From NCBI GenBank assembly GCA_965262485.1, contig OZ253540.1, positions 2,418,001 to 2,482,000 on the forward strand: a stretch of DNA of 64,000 bases. The letters are read 5' to 3'. Source of the stretch: Bin87 sp965262485. Lineage in GTDB: Bacteria > Chloroflexota > Dehalococcoidia > Lucifugimonadales > UBA3495. Below are positions 8,588-17,874 of this stretch, piece by piece; the stretch's first letter is position 1; each line of letters begins with the position of its first letter. A program made the position numbers and the translations under genes. The notes below the pieces were generated by a model. The model was not told the DNA's origin. It did not search any database and was given only the letters and a program-made list of their open reading frames with translations.

Positions 8588-9455
8588 GAGGGTGTTTAAA
8601 AAGCTGGGGAGCGTGCCAAGCGGCGGAGCATGAGTCCGGTCATAGCGGTGTAGACCCAGGCTTCGGTGGTTTCCGGCAGTGCTTCATAATCCTTGCTCAA
8701 TCTCCGGTGCCGGCCCAGCCAGGCGAAAGTGCGCTCCACCACCCAGCGTCGGGGCAACACCTCAAAGCTGTGGCTGTTCCCGGGACGCCTCACTATCTCC
8801 AGAGTCCAACCCGTCAGTGTCGCCACCCACTCGATCAACTTTCCGGCGTAGCCGCCATCTGCCCAGATCAAGCTCAACCGGGGAAACCTTCCGGTCAGCT
8901 TGCTGATGACCAGCTTGGCCCCATCCCGGTCTTGCACGTCGGCTGGGTGCACCGCCACCGCCAACAGCAGTCCCTGGGTATCCACCACAATATGCCGTTT
9001 GCGGCCTTTCACCTTCTTGCCCGCGTCGTACCCCCGAGGCCCCCTTTTTCCGTGGTCTTCACCGACTGGCTGTCGATGATGGCCCCGCTGGGGCTGGGCT
9101 GGCGGCCCAGGAACCGTCGCATCGTGGGGAGTAGGGCATCGTGAATCCCCTGCCAGGTCCCATCTCGCCGCCAAACCCAAAAATAGTGGTAGACCGATTG
9201 CCAGGGAGGCAGGTCGTGAGGCAACAGACGCCATGCACAACCGGTGCGCAACACGTACCGGATGGCATTCACCACCTCCCGGCGGGAGTACTTGGCGGGC
9301 CGGCCACCCGGCTTCACCGGCGGAACCAGGGGTTCCAGAATCTGCCACTCGGCCTCCGTCAAATCCGTGGAATAAACTGCTCGGCTCATGCCCCAAGTCT
9401 ATAGCCTGCCCTGCTACATTGCCTGCTATTTCCCAGGCCATTTTTAAACACTTTC
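8588..9455. mobile_element. IS5-family insertion sequence (third lineage, 868 bp)
   Basis: The ends GAGGGTGTTTAAAAA at 8588 and TTTTTAAACACTTTC ending at 9455 are imperfect inverted repeats. The flanks are TTA (8585-8587) and TAA (9456-9458). It abuts the previous element with just the shared 3-nt target between them, completing a run of four IS5-type elements. Its ends and transposase differ from both other IS5 lineages here. Confidence 0.87.
8596..9389 (-). CDS. IS5-family transposase, two overlapping frames
   Basis: The upstream frame (9009-9389) has YSTDLTEAEWQILEPLVPP and RYVLRTGCAWRLLPHDLPP; the downstream frame, ending at 8596, has GYDAGKKVKGRKRHIVVD, LIWADGGYAGKLI and VVERTFAWLGRHRRLSKDYE. 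The DDE residues therefore lie across both. They join at an A5G5 run on the coding strand (about 9040-9049), a plausible frameshift site. DSQSVKTTEKGG ends the first frame close to the join. Both parts look undamaged. Confidence 0.87.
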
Positions 9456-9639
9456 TAACTGGTATTGCAATGACGGTCAGTGGGACGGGGATCGCTCCAG
9501 ATTTCATCCCTAGCAGCCGGCATCGGGGGATATGCAAGCATCTCCCCGTGAATGGGCCAGCCGGACGGCATTATACATAATCGTTACTAAGATTGCTGTT
9601 AGATGAGCCTCGATTATTTATAATGTCTTGTGAGCATTA

Positions 9640-9802
9640 GAGCCTGTTGACATTTCACGTCATTCCCGCGAAAGAACGTCACCCCGTACTTGATACGGGG
9701 CGGGAATCCAGGCGCTTTGGAAAGCAGCCATCGTTCACATTCAGGGTACTCTGGATTCCCGCCTTCGCGGGAATGACGGGCTGGGGTTAGCGAAATCGCC
9801 TC
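9640..9802. repeat. MITE-like repeat with GTCATTCCCGC palindromes
   Basis: The left end GAGCCTGTTGACA at 9640, preceded by TA, matches other members of this family at 24569, 42732 and 60936. The interior has the paired modules GTCATTCCCGCG and GGGAATCCAG. A 26-nt palindromic insert (ACCCCGTACTTGATACGGGG core) sits in the loop of the first hairpin. The right end typical of the family is missing, so this copy is truncated just before sfsA. Confidence 0.75.
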
Positions 9803-9865
9803 GGAATGAGTCGGGATACGATTATCACATCTTACGCAGGCGTTGGACTGCATGGAGACAATTCG

Positions 9866-10555
9866 GTGCGTTTCCCTCCGCTGGTCGAAGGCCGCTTCAT
9901 AAAGCGCCTGAACCGTTTCGCCGCTCTCGTGGACATCGACCGACGCGAATACCTGGTTCACGTGGCCAACTCCGGGCGCATGGCAGAGCTGCTGGTGCCG
10001 GGCTACCGCGTCCTGCTGGCTCCGGCTCCCCAACCGTCCGCCCGAAAAACCACCCACGATCTCGCCATCGTTGATACCGGCGGCGCCCTCGCATCCGCCG
10101 ATGCCCGACTGCCCAACCGCCTGGTTGCCGAGGCCATCGCCGAGGGTCGCCTGCCCCAATTCGCCGGCTATCCGGTGGTGCGGCCCGAATCCACGTTCGG
10201 CGAGAGCCGGCTGGACTTTCGCCTCGACGGCCCGGCGGGAACCTGCTACGTGGAAACCAAATCGGTAACCCTGGTAGTTGATGGAGTCGGGCTGTTCCCG
10301 GATGCGCCCACTATCCGGGGCGTCAAGCACCTGCGCAGCCTCATGCAAGCCGTACACCAGGGCCATCAGGCGGCGGTCATTTTCGTCATCCAGCGCTCTG
10401 ACGCCAACGCCTTCACTCCCCACGATACCGCCGATCCATTGCTGGGACAAACCCTGCGCCAGGCCGTGGCCAGCGGTGTGCAGGCCTGGGCTTACCGTTG
10501 CCACCTGGACGATACCAGCATCGTGCTGGCCGACAGCATACCGGTGCGGCTGTAA
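9866..10555 (+). CDS. sfsA: SfsA family protein (sugar fermentation stimulation homologue)
   Basis: The sequence runs VRFPPLVEGRFIKRLNRFAA at the N-terminus, HVANSGRMAELLVPGYRVLL, YETKS-like CYVETKSVTLV, FPDAPTIRGVKHLRSL and AVIFVIQRSDANAFTPHD, the standard order of SfsA blocks. The E-x-K pair in VETKSV belongs to its PD-(D/E)XK-like nuclease core. From GTG 9866 (GGAG 9 nt upstream) the length is 229 residues, matching the family; an ATG at 9806 would add 20 residues that lie next to the repeat and look non-conserved. The next gene overlaps its stop (TAATG). Biological role is uncertain even in E. coli, where it was linked to maltose metabolism and nucleic acid binding. Confidence 0.9.
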   Translation: MRFPPLVEGRFIKRLNRFAALVDIDRREYLVHVANSGRMAELLVPGYRVLLAPAPQPSARKTTHDLAIVDTGGALASADARLPNRLVAEAIAEGRLPQFAGYPVVRPESTFGESRLDFRLDGPAGTCYVETKSVTLVVDGVGLFPDAPTIRGVKHLRSLMQAVHQGHQAAVIFVIQRSDANAFTPHDTADPLLGQTLRQAVASGVQAWAYRCHLDDTSIVLADSIPVRL

Positions 10556-11304
10556 TGCCGGGATGCCATCCGCAATGGCCGCCCGACGATACGCCGGCGG
10601 CGATTATGCGTATCTACCACCGGTTGCTAACCGCCTACGGCCCGCAGGGCTGGTGGCCGGGCGACAGCCGTTTTGAGATGATTGCCGGCGCCATTCTCAC
10701 GCAGGCGGCGGCGTGGCGCAATGTGGAACACGCCCTCACCAACCTGCGGCGGGCGGGGATCCAGGACTGGCACGTACTGCACCGGATCGACCTGGAAACC
10801 CTGGCGCAGATTATACGGCCGTCCGGTTACTACAACGTCAAGGCCCGCAAGCTCAAGGCGTTTGCCAGCCATGTGTGCGAACGCTACGGCGGCGATCTGG
10901 ACGCCATGTTCGCATCCGATACCGGCAAGTTGCGCCGCGAGCTGTTGAGCATATACGGCATCGGGCCGGAAACCGCCGACGATATTCTGGTGTACGCCGC
11001 CGGCAAACCGTCATTCGTAATTGACGCCTACACCATCCGCATCATGGAGCGTATCGGCATTACACCTGAAGGCGGTTCTAATTACGCCGGTTGGCAAGCG
11101 TTATTCCACGCCAGCGTCGTCCCGGACGTAGCGGTGTATAACGAATTCCACGCCCTGCTGGACCACCACCATAAAGCCGCCTGCACCAGAAACGACCCCC
11201 AATGCGATAGATGTTGCCTGAACGAAATCTGCGCCACCGGGTTGCGCCGGGAGCGCGAGAGTCATTCAACGCCCAATCCATCAACGCCCAAGTCATCAGC
11301 GTGA
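10555..11304 (+). CDS. endonuclease III-like HhH-GPD base-excision glycosylase
   Basis: It has a helix-hairpin-helix LLSIYGIGPETADDIL followed by the catalytic-Asp loop SFVIDAYTIRIMER, and a C-terminal [4Fe-4S] motif with spacing C-x6-C-x2-C-x5-C (CTRNDPQCDRCCLNEIC). In bifunctional Nth the position after the hairpin is Lys; here it is Glu (GPETAD), which suggests a monofunctional glycosylase related to MagIII-type enzymes. The ATG overlaps the sfsA stop by one base, so the two are translationally coupled. At 249 residues it is slightly longer than Nth because of an N-terminal extension. Substrate cannot be told from sequence; alkylated adenine is the best guess. Confidence 0.85.
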   Translation: MPGCHPQWPPDDTPAAIMRIYHRLLTAYGPQGWWPGDSRFEMIAGAILTQAAAWRNVEHALTNLRRAGIQDWHVLHRIDLETLAQIIRPSGYYNVKARKLKAFASHVCERYGGDLDAMFASDTGKLRRELLSIYGIGPETADDILVYAAGKPSFVIDAYTIRIMERIGITPEGGSNYAGWQALFHASVVPDVAVYNEFHALLDHHHKAACTRNDPQCDRCCLNEICATGLRRERESHSTPNPSTPKSSA

Positions 11305-11362
11305 GGGAACCCGAAAGTGGTTCGGTAACAGGGCGTTTACCTGTCCGTCATTGGTAATTAAC

Positions 11363-11380
11363 CGTATCGCAACGGATACG
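11363..11380. promoter_or_regulatory. palindrome upstream of the nitrate operon, putative operator
   Basis: A perfect inverted repeat CGTATC-N6-GATACG lies 67 nt before the nitrate reductase start, in the only intergenic space of the operon. Its spacing suits a dimeric regulator. It does not match the NtcA consensus GTA-N8-TAC. Regulator identity is unknown. Confidence 0.35.
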
Positions 11381-11446
11381 TAACGGGAGCGCAACGGCGT
11401 TGTAAAACAATCGCCCTACGATGACCATGCTTACCTGTTTGGAGGC

Positions 11447-13609
11447 ATGGCCACTTTGCTACTCGAGCGACAGCACAACATAGAATCTGCGGCAGCGACT
11501 GCCACGCACTGCCCTTATTGCGCATTCCAGTGCGGGATTGAAATCTCCGGAACCGGCGCCGACGTTCGTATCGCCGGGGATGCTGCCTTCCCCGTGAACA
11601 AAGGTGCGCTGTGCATCAAGGGTTGGACCGCCGCCGCGCTGTCGCATCCAGACCGCCTCACGACTCCCCTGGCCCGCGACCCCAACGGCGTTCTGGTTCC
11701 GGTTGGCTGGGACGATGCCCTGGACAGGATCGCCGGCGCTTTCAAAGACACCCGCGAACAATACGGCCCCGATGCCGTGGGTATTTTCGGCGGCGGGTCT
11801 CTCACCAACGAAAAGAGCTACCTGCTCGGCAAGTTCGCCCGCGTTGCCTTGCAGACTGCCAACATCGATTACAACGGGCGCTTTTGCATGTCATCGGCAG
11901 CCGGGGCCAGCATTCGCTCCCTCGGGCTGGACCGCGGCCTGCCCTTCCCTTTGCAAGACATCGCCGGCGCCCAGGCCATCCTCATGATGGGCAGCAACTC
12001 CGCTGAAACCATGCCCCCCATGATGCAGTATTTCGAGGAGCAGAAAGCCGCCGGCGGGAAACTAATCATAGCCGATCCCCGCCTCACACCGACCGCCGCC
12101 CGCGCCGATCTGCACCTCAGGCTCATACCGGGCACCGACGCGGCCCTGGCCAACGGACTGCTCCACGTCATCATCCGCGATGGTCTGCTTGACCTCGATT
12201 ACATCGCCAGCCGCACCCAGGGATTCGACAACGTGCGGGGACTGGTTTCCACCTACTGGCCGGAGCGGGTCGAACGCATCACCGGCGTCCCCGAGCGCGA
12301 ACTGGTTCAGGCGGCCCACCTGCTGGGATCCGCGCAATCAGCCATGATCCTGACCGGTCGGGGCACTGAGCAACAGTCTCAGGGCGTCAATAACGTACTG
12401 TCTCTGATCAACGTGGCCCTGGCGTTGGGCCTGATCGGCAAACCCAACAGCGGCTACGGCTGCCTCACCGGACAGGGCAACGGACAGGGCGGACGCGAGC
12501 ACGGCCAAAAAGCCGACCAACTGCCCGGATATCGCCGCATCGACGATCCAGCCGCGCGCCAGTACGTGGCATCCGTATGGGGCGTGCCCGAAAATAGCAT
12601 CCCCGGGCCGGGCAAATCTGCCTACGAGCTTCTGGACTCGCTGGGACAGGATGGCGGTGTGCGTTCCCTGATGGTAATGGGTTCCAACGTCGTTGTGTCC
12701 GCGCCCAATGCCAACCATGTTGTCCACCGAATCAAGGCCCTGGACTTTCTCGTGGTCAGCGATTTCTTCCGGTCTGAAACCGCCGAACTGGCCGACGTGG
12801 CGCTGCCATCGGCGCAATGGGCCGAAGAGGAAGGCACCATGACCAACCTGGAAGGGCGCGTCATCCGCCGCCGGCTGGCGTGCGAACGTCCCGCCGGCGT
12901 GAAAGACGACATTGACGTGATCTGCGAATTGGCGTCCCGCCTGGGCAAGGGAGCCTACTTCGCCTACCGGAGCACGGGTGAGATATTTGCCGAACTGGGC
13001 CGCGCATCGGCGGGTGGCCCGGCCGATTACTCCGGAATCACCTACGAAAAGATCGACGATAGTCAGGGCGTCTTTTGGCCCTGCCCCAGCCTGACCCATC
13101 CCGGCACGCCCCGGATGTTCACCGAAGGCTTCCCCACCGCCACCGGCCGGGCATCGTTCCACGCGGTGCGGCACGAAGCCCCGGCGGAAGTACCCGACGC
13201 CGACTACCCGCTGTTCCTCACCACCGGGCGGAACCTGGCGCACTATCAGTCTGGCACCCAAACTCGTCGCATCCCCGAACTTCTGGGGATGATGCCGGCG
13301 CCTCTGGCCGAGATGCACCCGTCCACGGCGCGCCGCCATCAACTGGAAGACGGTGGGCCCGTAACGTTGCAGACCCGGCGGGGTTCGGCGAATTTCAAAA
13401 CCAAAATCTCGCGCAACATTCGCGAAGACACGATCTTCGTGCCTTTCCACTGGGGTGGGATGCAGGCGGCCAACCGGCTCACCAACCCGGCCCTGGATCC
13501 AACCAGCAAAATGCCCGAATTCAAAGTGTGCGCCGTGCGCATCGAAAGTACTGCACATCCAGCCTCCCCCACCGGGGAAGCGGACAATCGCCCTTACGGA
13601 GATAGCTAA
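11447..13609 (+). CDS. nasA: assimilatory nitrate reductase, molybdopterin catalytic subunit
   Basis: This molybdopterin-bis-MGD oxidoreductase reduces nitrate to nitrite in the cytoplasm. The N-terminus has the [4Fe-4S] cysteines HCPYCAFQC plus GALCIKGW. They are followed by GIFGGGSLTNEKSY, RFCMSSAAGAS, MGSNSAETMPPM and the cofactor-binding C-terminal domain ending in FVPFHWGGMQAAN. It has 720 residues, typical for NarB/NasA-type enzymes without a C-terminal flavin domain. No Tat signal is present, which argues for assimilation rather than respiration. GGAGG lies only 1 nt before ATG 11447; TTG at 11456 would be better spaced, so the true start may be slightly downstream. nirB follows after 2 nt. 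Confidence 0.93.
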   Translation: MATLLLERQHNIESAAATATHCPYCAFQCGIEISGTGADVRIAGDAAFPVNKGALCIKGWTAAALSHPDRLTTPLARDPNGVLVPVGWDDALDRIAGAFKDTREQYGPDAVGIFGGGSLTNEKSYLLGKFARVALQTANIDYNGRFCMSSAAGASIRSLGLDRGLPFPLQDIAGAQAILMMGSNSAETMPPMMQYFEEQKAAGGKLIIADPRLTPTAARADLHLRLIPGTDAALANGLLHVIIRDGLLDLDYIASRTQGFDNVRGLVSTYWPERVERITGVPERELVQAAHLLGSAQSAMILTGRGTEQQSQGVNNVLSLINVALALGLIGKPNSGYGCLTGQGNGQGGREHGQKADQLPGYRRIDDPAARQYVASVWGVPENSIPGPGKSAYELLDSLGQDGGVRSLMVMGSNVVVSAPNANHVVHRIKALDFLVVSDFFRSETAELADVALPSAQWAEEEGTMTNLEGRVIRRRLACERPAGVKDDIDVICELASRLGKGAYFAYRSTGEIFAELGRASAGGPADYSGITYEKIDDSQGVFWPCPSLTHPGTPRMFTEGFPTATGRASFHAVRHEAPAEVPDADYPLFLTTGRNLAHYQSGTQTRRIPELLGMMPAPLAEMHPSTARRHQLEDGGPVTLQTRRGSANFKTKISRNIREDTIFVPFHWGGMQAANRLTNPALDPTSKMPEFKVCAVRIESTAHPASPTGEADNRPYGDS

Positions 13610-13611
13610 CC

Positions 13612-16071
13612 ATGGCAGAGAAAAAACAGCTCGTGGTCATTGGCAACGGCATGGCGGGCGCCCGACTCGTCGAAGAAACGGTGTCGCTGGGCGGCCAGGA
13701 ATTCTACGACATCACCGTCATCGGCGAGGAAACCTGGGGCAACTACAACCGTATCCTGCTCTCCGGCGTTCTTTCGGGTTCCCATCACCCCGACGACATC
13801 TTCATCAACCCCCTCAGCTGGTACGAGGAAAACGGCGTAACTCTCCACGCCGGCACCCGCGTCATCGGCATCGACCGCAAAGGAAAGATGGCCTACGGAG
13901 CCGGCGGACTGCTGCTGCCCTATGACAAGTTGGTAATCGCCACCGGCAGCAGCGCCTTCGTCCCTCCCATGGACGGGTTGATGGACGACGACGGCGGCTA
14001 CAAATCAGGCGCATTCGTGTTTCGCACTCTCGACGATTGCACCGAGATCATCAATTACGCCGATAACGCCAAAAAAGCCGCCGTCATCGGCGGCGGTTTG
14101 CTCGGTTTGGAAGCCGCCCGCGGCCTGATGAACCGCGGCCTCGAAGTCGACGTCATCCACCTCATGGGTTGGCTCATGGATACCCAACTCGATTCCCAAT
14201 CGGGCCAGCTGCTGAAGCAAAGCCTGGAAGGTCTGGGAGTCAGGTTCCATCTGGAAAAGCTCACCACCGCAGTGCTCGGCGACGGCCGCGTCACCGGTTT
14301 GCAGTTCAAGGACGGCGGTACGCTCGACTGCGAGATGGTCGTAATATCTGCCGGCATCCGGGCCAACGTCGATTTAGCGCGCATGGCGGGGTTGCACGTC
14401 CGCCGCGGCATCCTGGTCAATGACAGCCTGGCGTGCCGCAACGATCAGGACATCTACGCCATCGGAGAATGCGCCGAACACCGCAGCCAGGTTTATGGTC
14501 TCGTTGCCCCGCTGTGGGAACAGGCTCGCGTGCTGGCCGAACGGCTCACCGGACGCAACGCCGATGCCGTTTACACCGGTTCGCGCGTATCAACCAAGCT
14601 GAAGGTAATGGGCGTGGAGCTGGCCGTAGCCGGCGACAAAGACCCGTCGAGCGAAGACGACGAGGTTGTAACCTACATCGAACCCAACCGCAACGTTTAC
14701 AAGAAGGTTATCGTTCGCAATGGCAAGGTCACCGGCGCCATTCTGCTGGGGGATGGCCTCACCGTCTCGCGGATTTTGCAAGCCTTTGACCGCGAGGAAG
14801 CGCTGCCCGAAAACCGCTCCGAGTTGCTCTTTCCTCTGGCCGCCGACGCCGCAGCGAGTCTGAACGTTGAGGATCTGCCCGACGACGCCCAGATCTGCAA
14901 CTGCAACGGCGTCACCAAGGCCAGGATCGTCGCTGCCGTTGACGGTGGGCATCGCAGCCTCAAGGCAGTATGCGACGCAACCCGCGCCGGAACCGGCTGC
15001 GGGTCCTGCAAGATGCAGGTTCAGGCTGTCCTGGAACTGGCCGCCGATGGCCTGGTCGCCGACGACCCTTCGGCGCATTACTACGTACCCGGCATCGCCC
15101 TCACCAAGCCCGAGCTGATCGGCGCCATCAAGGCAATGAGCCTGAAGAGCGTTTCGGCGGTGTTCGATGCGCTGGCCGGAGGCAAGGAAGACGCCGCCAG
15201 CAAGCTGGGTTTGGCGTCGCTGCTGCGTACCATCTGGGGCGCAGACTACGAAGACGAACGCGACGCCCGTTACATCAACGACCGGGTGCACGCCAACATC
15301 CAGAAGAACGGGACTTTCAGCGTGGTGCCGCGCATCTATGGCGGCATCACCTCGCCCGACGAGCTGCGACGCATCGCCGATGCTGCGGAAAAGTACCAAG
15401 CCAAGATGGTCAAGATCACCGGCGGTCAGCGTATCGACCTGCTGGGGATCCCGAAAGAACACCTGCCCGACGTTTGGCGGGAGATCGGTATGCCTTCCGG
15501 CCACGCCTACACCAAGGCGTTCCGCACCTGCAAAACCTGCGTCGGCACCGATTTCTGCCGCTTTGGCCTCGGCGACAGCACGACCCTGGGTGTAAAGATC
15601 GAAAAGCGGTTCCAGGGTATCGAGTCCCCCCACAAGATGAAACTCGCCGTATCCGGTTGCCCCCGCAACTGCGCGGAATCCACCACCAAGGACGTGGGAG
15701 CAACCGCCATCGAAGGCGGCAAGTGGGAAGTCCACGTCGGCGGAGCGGCCGGTTCTCGCGTCCGCAAGGGCGACACCCTCTGCACTGTTGATTCCCACGA
15801 CGACGTGCTCAGGTACATGGGCATTTTCATGCAGTACTACCGCGAAAACGCCAAGTATCTGGAACGCACCTACGATTTCGTCGAGCGTCTGGGAATCGAA
15901 AAGTTGCGCCAGATCCTGGTGCAGGACAGCGAGGGTATCTGCGGGCGTCTCGAATCCGAGATGCAGGCGGCGGTGGATGCGTATCAGGACCCCTGGAAAG
16001 AGGAATCCGAAGCGCCCATCCACCCCAACCAATTCGTAACCGCCCCGGCCCCGGTTGAACTGGTGAGGTAG
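13612..16071 (+). CDS. nirB: NAD(P)H-dependent nitrite reductase large subunit
   Basis: The 819-residue protein has the full NirB order. First comes an FAD/NAD-binding pyridine nucleotide-disulfide oxidoreductase fold (VVIGNGMAGARLVEE, AVIGGGLLGLEAARGL), then a BFD-like [2Fe-2S] domain (CNCNGVTKARI with GTGCGSCK). A ferredoxin-like half-domain and the sirohaem/[4Fe-4S] site (CKTCVGTDFC and SGCPRNCAES) follow. It reduces nitrite to ammonium with six electrons from NAD(P)H. It begins 2 nt after the nitrate reductase and is followed by nirD after 4 nt, so the three form a tight operon. Confidence 0.95.
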   Translation: MAEKKQLVVIGNGMAGARLVEETVSLGGQEFYDITVIGEETWGNYNRILLSGVLSGSHHPDDIFINPLSWYEENGVTLHAGTRVIGIDRKGKMAYGAGGLLLPYDKLVIATGSSAFVPPMDGLMDDDGGYKSGAFVFRTLDDCTEIINYADNAKKAAVIGGGLLGLEAARGLMNRGLEVDVIHLMGWLMDTQLDSQSGQLLKQSLEGLGVRFHLEKLTTAVLGDGRVTGLQFKDGGTLDCEMVVISAGIRANVDLARMAGLHVRRGILVNDSLACRNDQDIYAIGECAEHRSQVYGLVAPLWEQARVLAERLTGRNADAVYTGSRVSTKLKVMGVELAVAGDKDPSSEDDEVVTYIEPNRNVYKKVIVRNGKVTGAILLGDGLTVSRILQAFDREEALPENRSELLFPLAADAAASLNVEDLPDDAQICNCNGVTKARIVAAVDGGHRSLKAVCDATRAGTGCGSCKMQVQAVLELAADGLVADDPSAHYYVPGIALTKPELIGAIKAMSLKSVSAVFDALAGGKEDAASKLGLASLLRTIWGADYEDERDARYINDRVHANIQKNGTFSVVPRIYGGITSPDELRRIADAAEKYQAKMVKITGGQRIDLLGIPKEHLPDVWREIGMPSGHAYTKAFRTCKTCVGTDFCRFGLGDSTTLGVKIEKRFQGIESPHKMKLAVSGCPRNCAESTTKDVGATAIEGGKWEVHVGGAAGSRVRKGDTLCTVDSHDDVLRYMGIFMQYYRENAKYLERTYDFVERLGIEKLRQILVQDSEGICGRLESEMQAAVDAYQDPWKEESEAPIHPNQFVTAPAPVELVR

Positions 16072-16075
16072 CGCC

Positions 16076-16414
16076 ATGGTCATCATCAATGCAGCGCCAA
16101 ATATGAAAACGACCTACAACCTCGGCAACATGGAACAGATTCCCCTCGGAGAGGGCCGGTTGTTCCAGCCTGGCAATCTGCCGGTCGCCGTCTTCCGCGC
16201 TCGGCACGGAGAGTTTTACGCGACGCAGGCGTGGTGCCCCCATCAGGCTGGCCCCCTGGCCGACAGTCTCATCGGCGGCGGAACCCTGGTTTGTCCGCTG
16301 CACAATTTCCGGTTCGACCTCAGCACCGGAGATCCGGTGGGCAACGACTGTGGATCGTTGCAGACTTTCCCCGTATCGGTTAGCGAAGCTGGCGAGATTC
16401 TGATCAGTCTGTAA
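16076..16414 (+). CDS. nirD: nitrite reductase small subunit, Rieske-type
   Basis: At 112 residues this fits NirD. The Rieske-like region holds WCPHQAGPLADSLIGGG and CPLHNFRFDLSTG, giving the C-x-H and C-x2-H pairs that ligate a [2Fe-2S] cluster; many NirD proteins have lost these ligands, so retention is notable. The N-terminal extension MVIINAAPNMKTTYNLGNM is not conserved, and an internal ATG at 16103 is possible. It sits 4 nt after nirB. Confidence 0.9.
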   Translation: MVIINAAPNMKTTYNLGNMEQIPLGEGRLFQPGNLPVAVFRARHGEFYATQAWCPHQAGPLADSLIGGGTLVCPLHNFRFDLSTGDPVGNDCGSLQTFPVSVSEAGEILISL

Positions 16415-16453
16415 TCGCGCCGCTCGATAATCGCGCAGCATGGAGTCGAGAAA

Positions 16454-17806
16454 ATGACAATGTTAAGTTCCGCGTTGGAAAGCGCCAAAGCAACACGTAT
16501 CAACCTGTTCAGCTTGGCCACGCCCCAGATGCGGACTTTCCACCTCACCTGGTTCGCCTTTTTTCTGTGCTTCTGCGGCTGGTTTGGCATTGCGCCGCTG
16601 ATGGCAGTGGTGCGGGACGACCTGCTGCTCTCCAAAGCCCAAATCGGCAACACCATCATCGCCCGGCTGATATTCGGGTGGCTGTGCGACCGCATCGGGC
16701 CGCGGCTGGCTTACAGCTGGTTGCTGGCAGTGGGATCCATCCCGGTGATGTGCATCGGCTTTGCCAACAGCTACGAAAGCTTCCTGCTGTTCCGGCTGGC
16801 GATCGGCGTAATTGGCGCATCCTTCGTCATCACGCAGTACCACACCTCGGTAATGTTCGCCCCCAATGTTGTCGGCACGGCCAACGCCACCACCGCCGGG
16901 TGGGGCAACCTGGGCGGCGGCGTGACCCAGATGGTGATGCCGCTGATCTTCGCTGGAGCGCTCATGTTCGGTGTCGGCGAGGTCTTCGGATGGCGCATCG
17001 CAATGGCGATACCGGGCGCGGCTCTGCTGCTGGTTAGCATCGCCTACTACTTGTTCACGCAGGACTGTCCGGAGGGCAACTACAAGGACCTGCGGGACCG
17101 GGGCATGATGCCTCCGTCTTCGGCCGTGAAGGGTACCTTTATGGAAGCGGCGCAAGACTACCGGGTGTGGGCGCTGTTCGTCATATACGGGGCGTGCTTC
17201 GGCGTGGAGCTGACCATCAACAACATCGCCGCTCTTTACTACTACGATCACTTCCAACTGAACCTGGCCACCGCTGGCGTCATAGCTGGACTGTACGGGG
17301 TGATGAACATCTTCGCTCGCACGCTGGGCGGGGTATTCGGCGACCGGGCCGGCATTAAATTCGGCTTGAAGGGTCGCGCGACGTTCCTGGGCATCGTGCT
17401 GCTTGGCGAGGGCGTCACGCTCATACTGTTCTCGCAGATGGCATCGCTGTTGCTGGCAGTGGGCGCGATGATGGTCTTCAACCTGTTCGTCAAGATGTCG
17501 CAGGGCGCCACCTTTTCCGTCGTACCGTTCATCAACCGGCGGGCGCTGGGTTCCGTGGCCGGCATCGTGGGAGCGGGAGGGAACGCCGGCGCAGTGGCTT
17601 TCGGGTTCCTGTTCCGGTCCGAAAGCCTCAGCACGGCTGGGGCGCTGTTCATCGTGGGGATTGCGGTGGTGTTGGCATCGGGTCTGGTGTTCGCCGTCCG
17701 GTTCTCCCGGGAAACCGAGCGGGCAGAGCAGATGGTTCTCAACAACGCTCTGGCGATTCGGTCCGGTATGCCTTCGGGAGCCCCGGCTCCAGCCGCGGCG
17801 GACTGA
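16454..17806 (+). CDS. narK: nitrate/nitrite MFS transporter
   Basis: This 450-residue major facilitator has FHLTWFAFFLCFCGWFGIAP at the start of TM1, the nitrate-porter signature AGWGNLGGGVTQMVMPLIF in TM5 and a second set of helices with NKM-type residues VFNLFVKMSQGATFSVVPF. It supplies substrate to the reductases encoded just upstream. After SKAQIGNTIIA the sequence jumps directly to RLIFGWLCDRIGPR. Family members usually have about eight more residues there, so TM2 seems to carry a small in-frame deletion. The C-terminus is Ala/Pro-rich. Confidence 0.9.
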   Translation: MTMLSSALESAKATRINLFSLATPQMRTFHLTWFAFFLCFCGWFGIAPLMAVVRDDLLLSKAQIGNTIIARLIFGWLCDRIGPRLAYSWLLAVGSIPVMCIGFANSYESFLLFRLAIGVIGASFVITQYHTSVMFAPNVVGTANATTAGWGNLGGGVTQMVMPLIFAGALMFGVGEVFGWRIAMAIPGAALLLVSIAYYLFTQDCPEGNYKDLRDRGMMPPSSAVKGTFMEAAQDYRVWALFVIYGACFGVELTINNIAALYYYDHFQLNLATAGVIAGLYGVMNIFARTLGGVFGDRAGIKFGLKGRATFLGIVLLGEGVTLILFSQMASLLLAVGAMMVFNLFVKMSQGATFSVVPFINRRALGSVAGIVGAGGNAGAVAFGFLFRSESLSTAGALFIVGIAVVLASGLVFAVRFSRETERAEQMVLNNALAIRSGMPSGAPAPAAAD

Positions 17807-17874
17807 CGCGCATCAAGCCAGCCCTTACCCGATTGGGGGCGGCGTTTCCGTTGCCCCTTTTTCCGGCCCATGTG

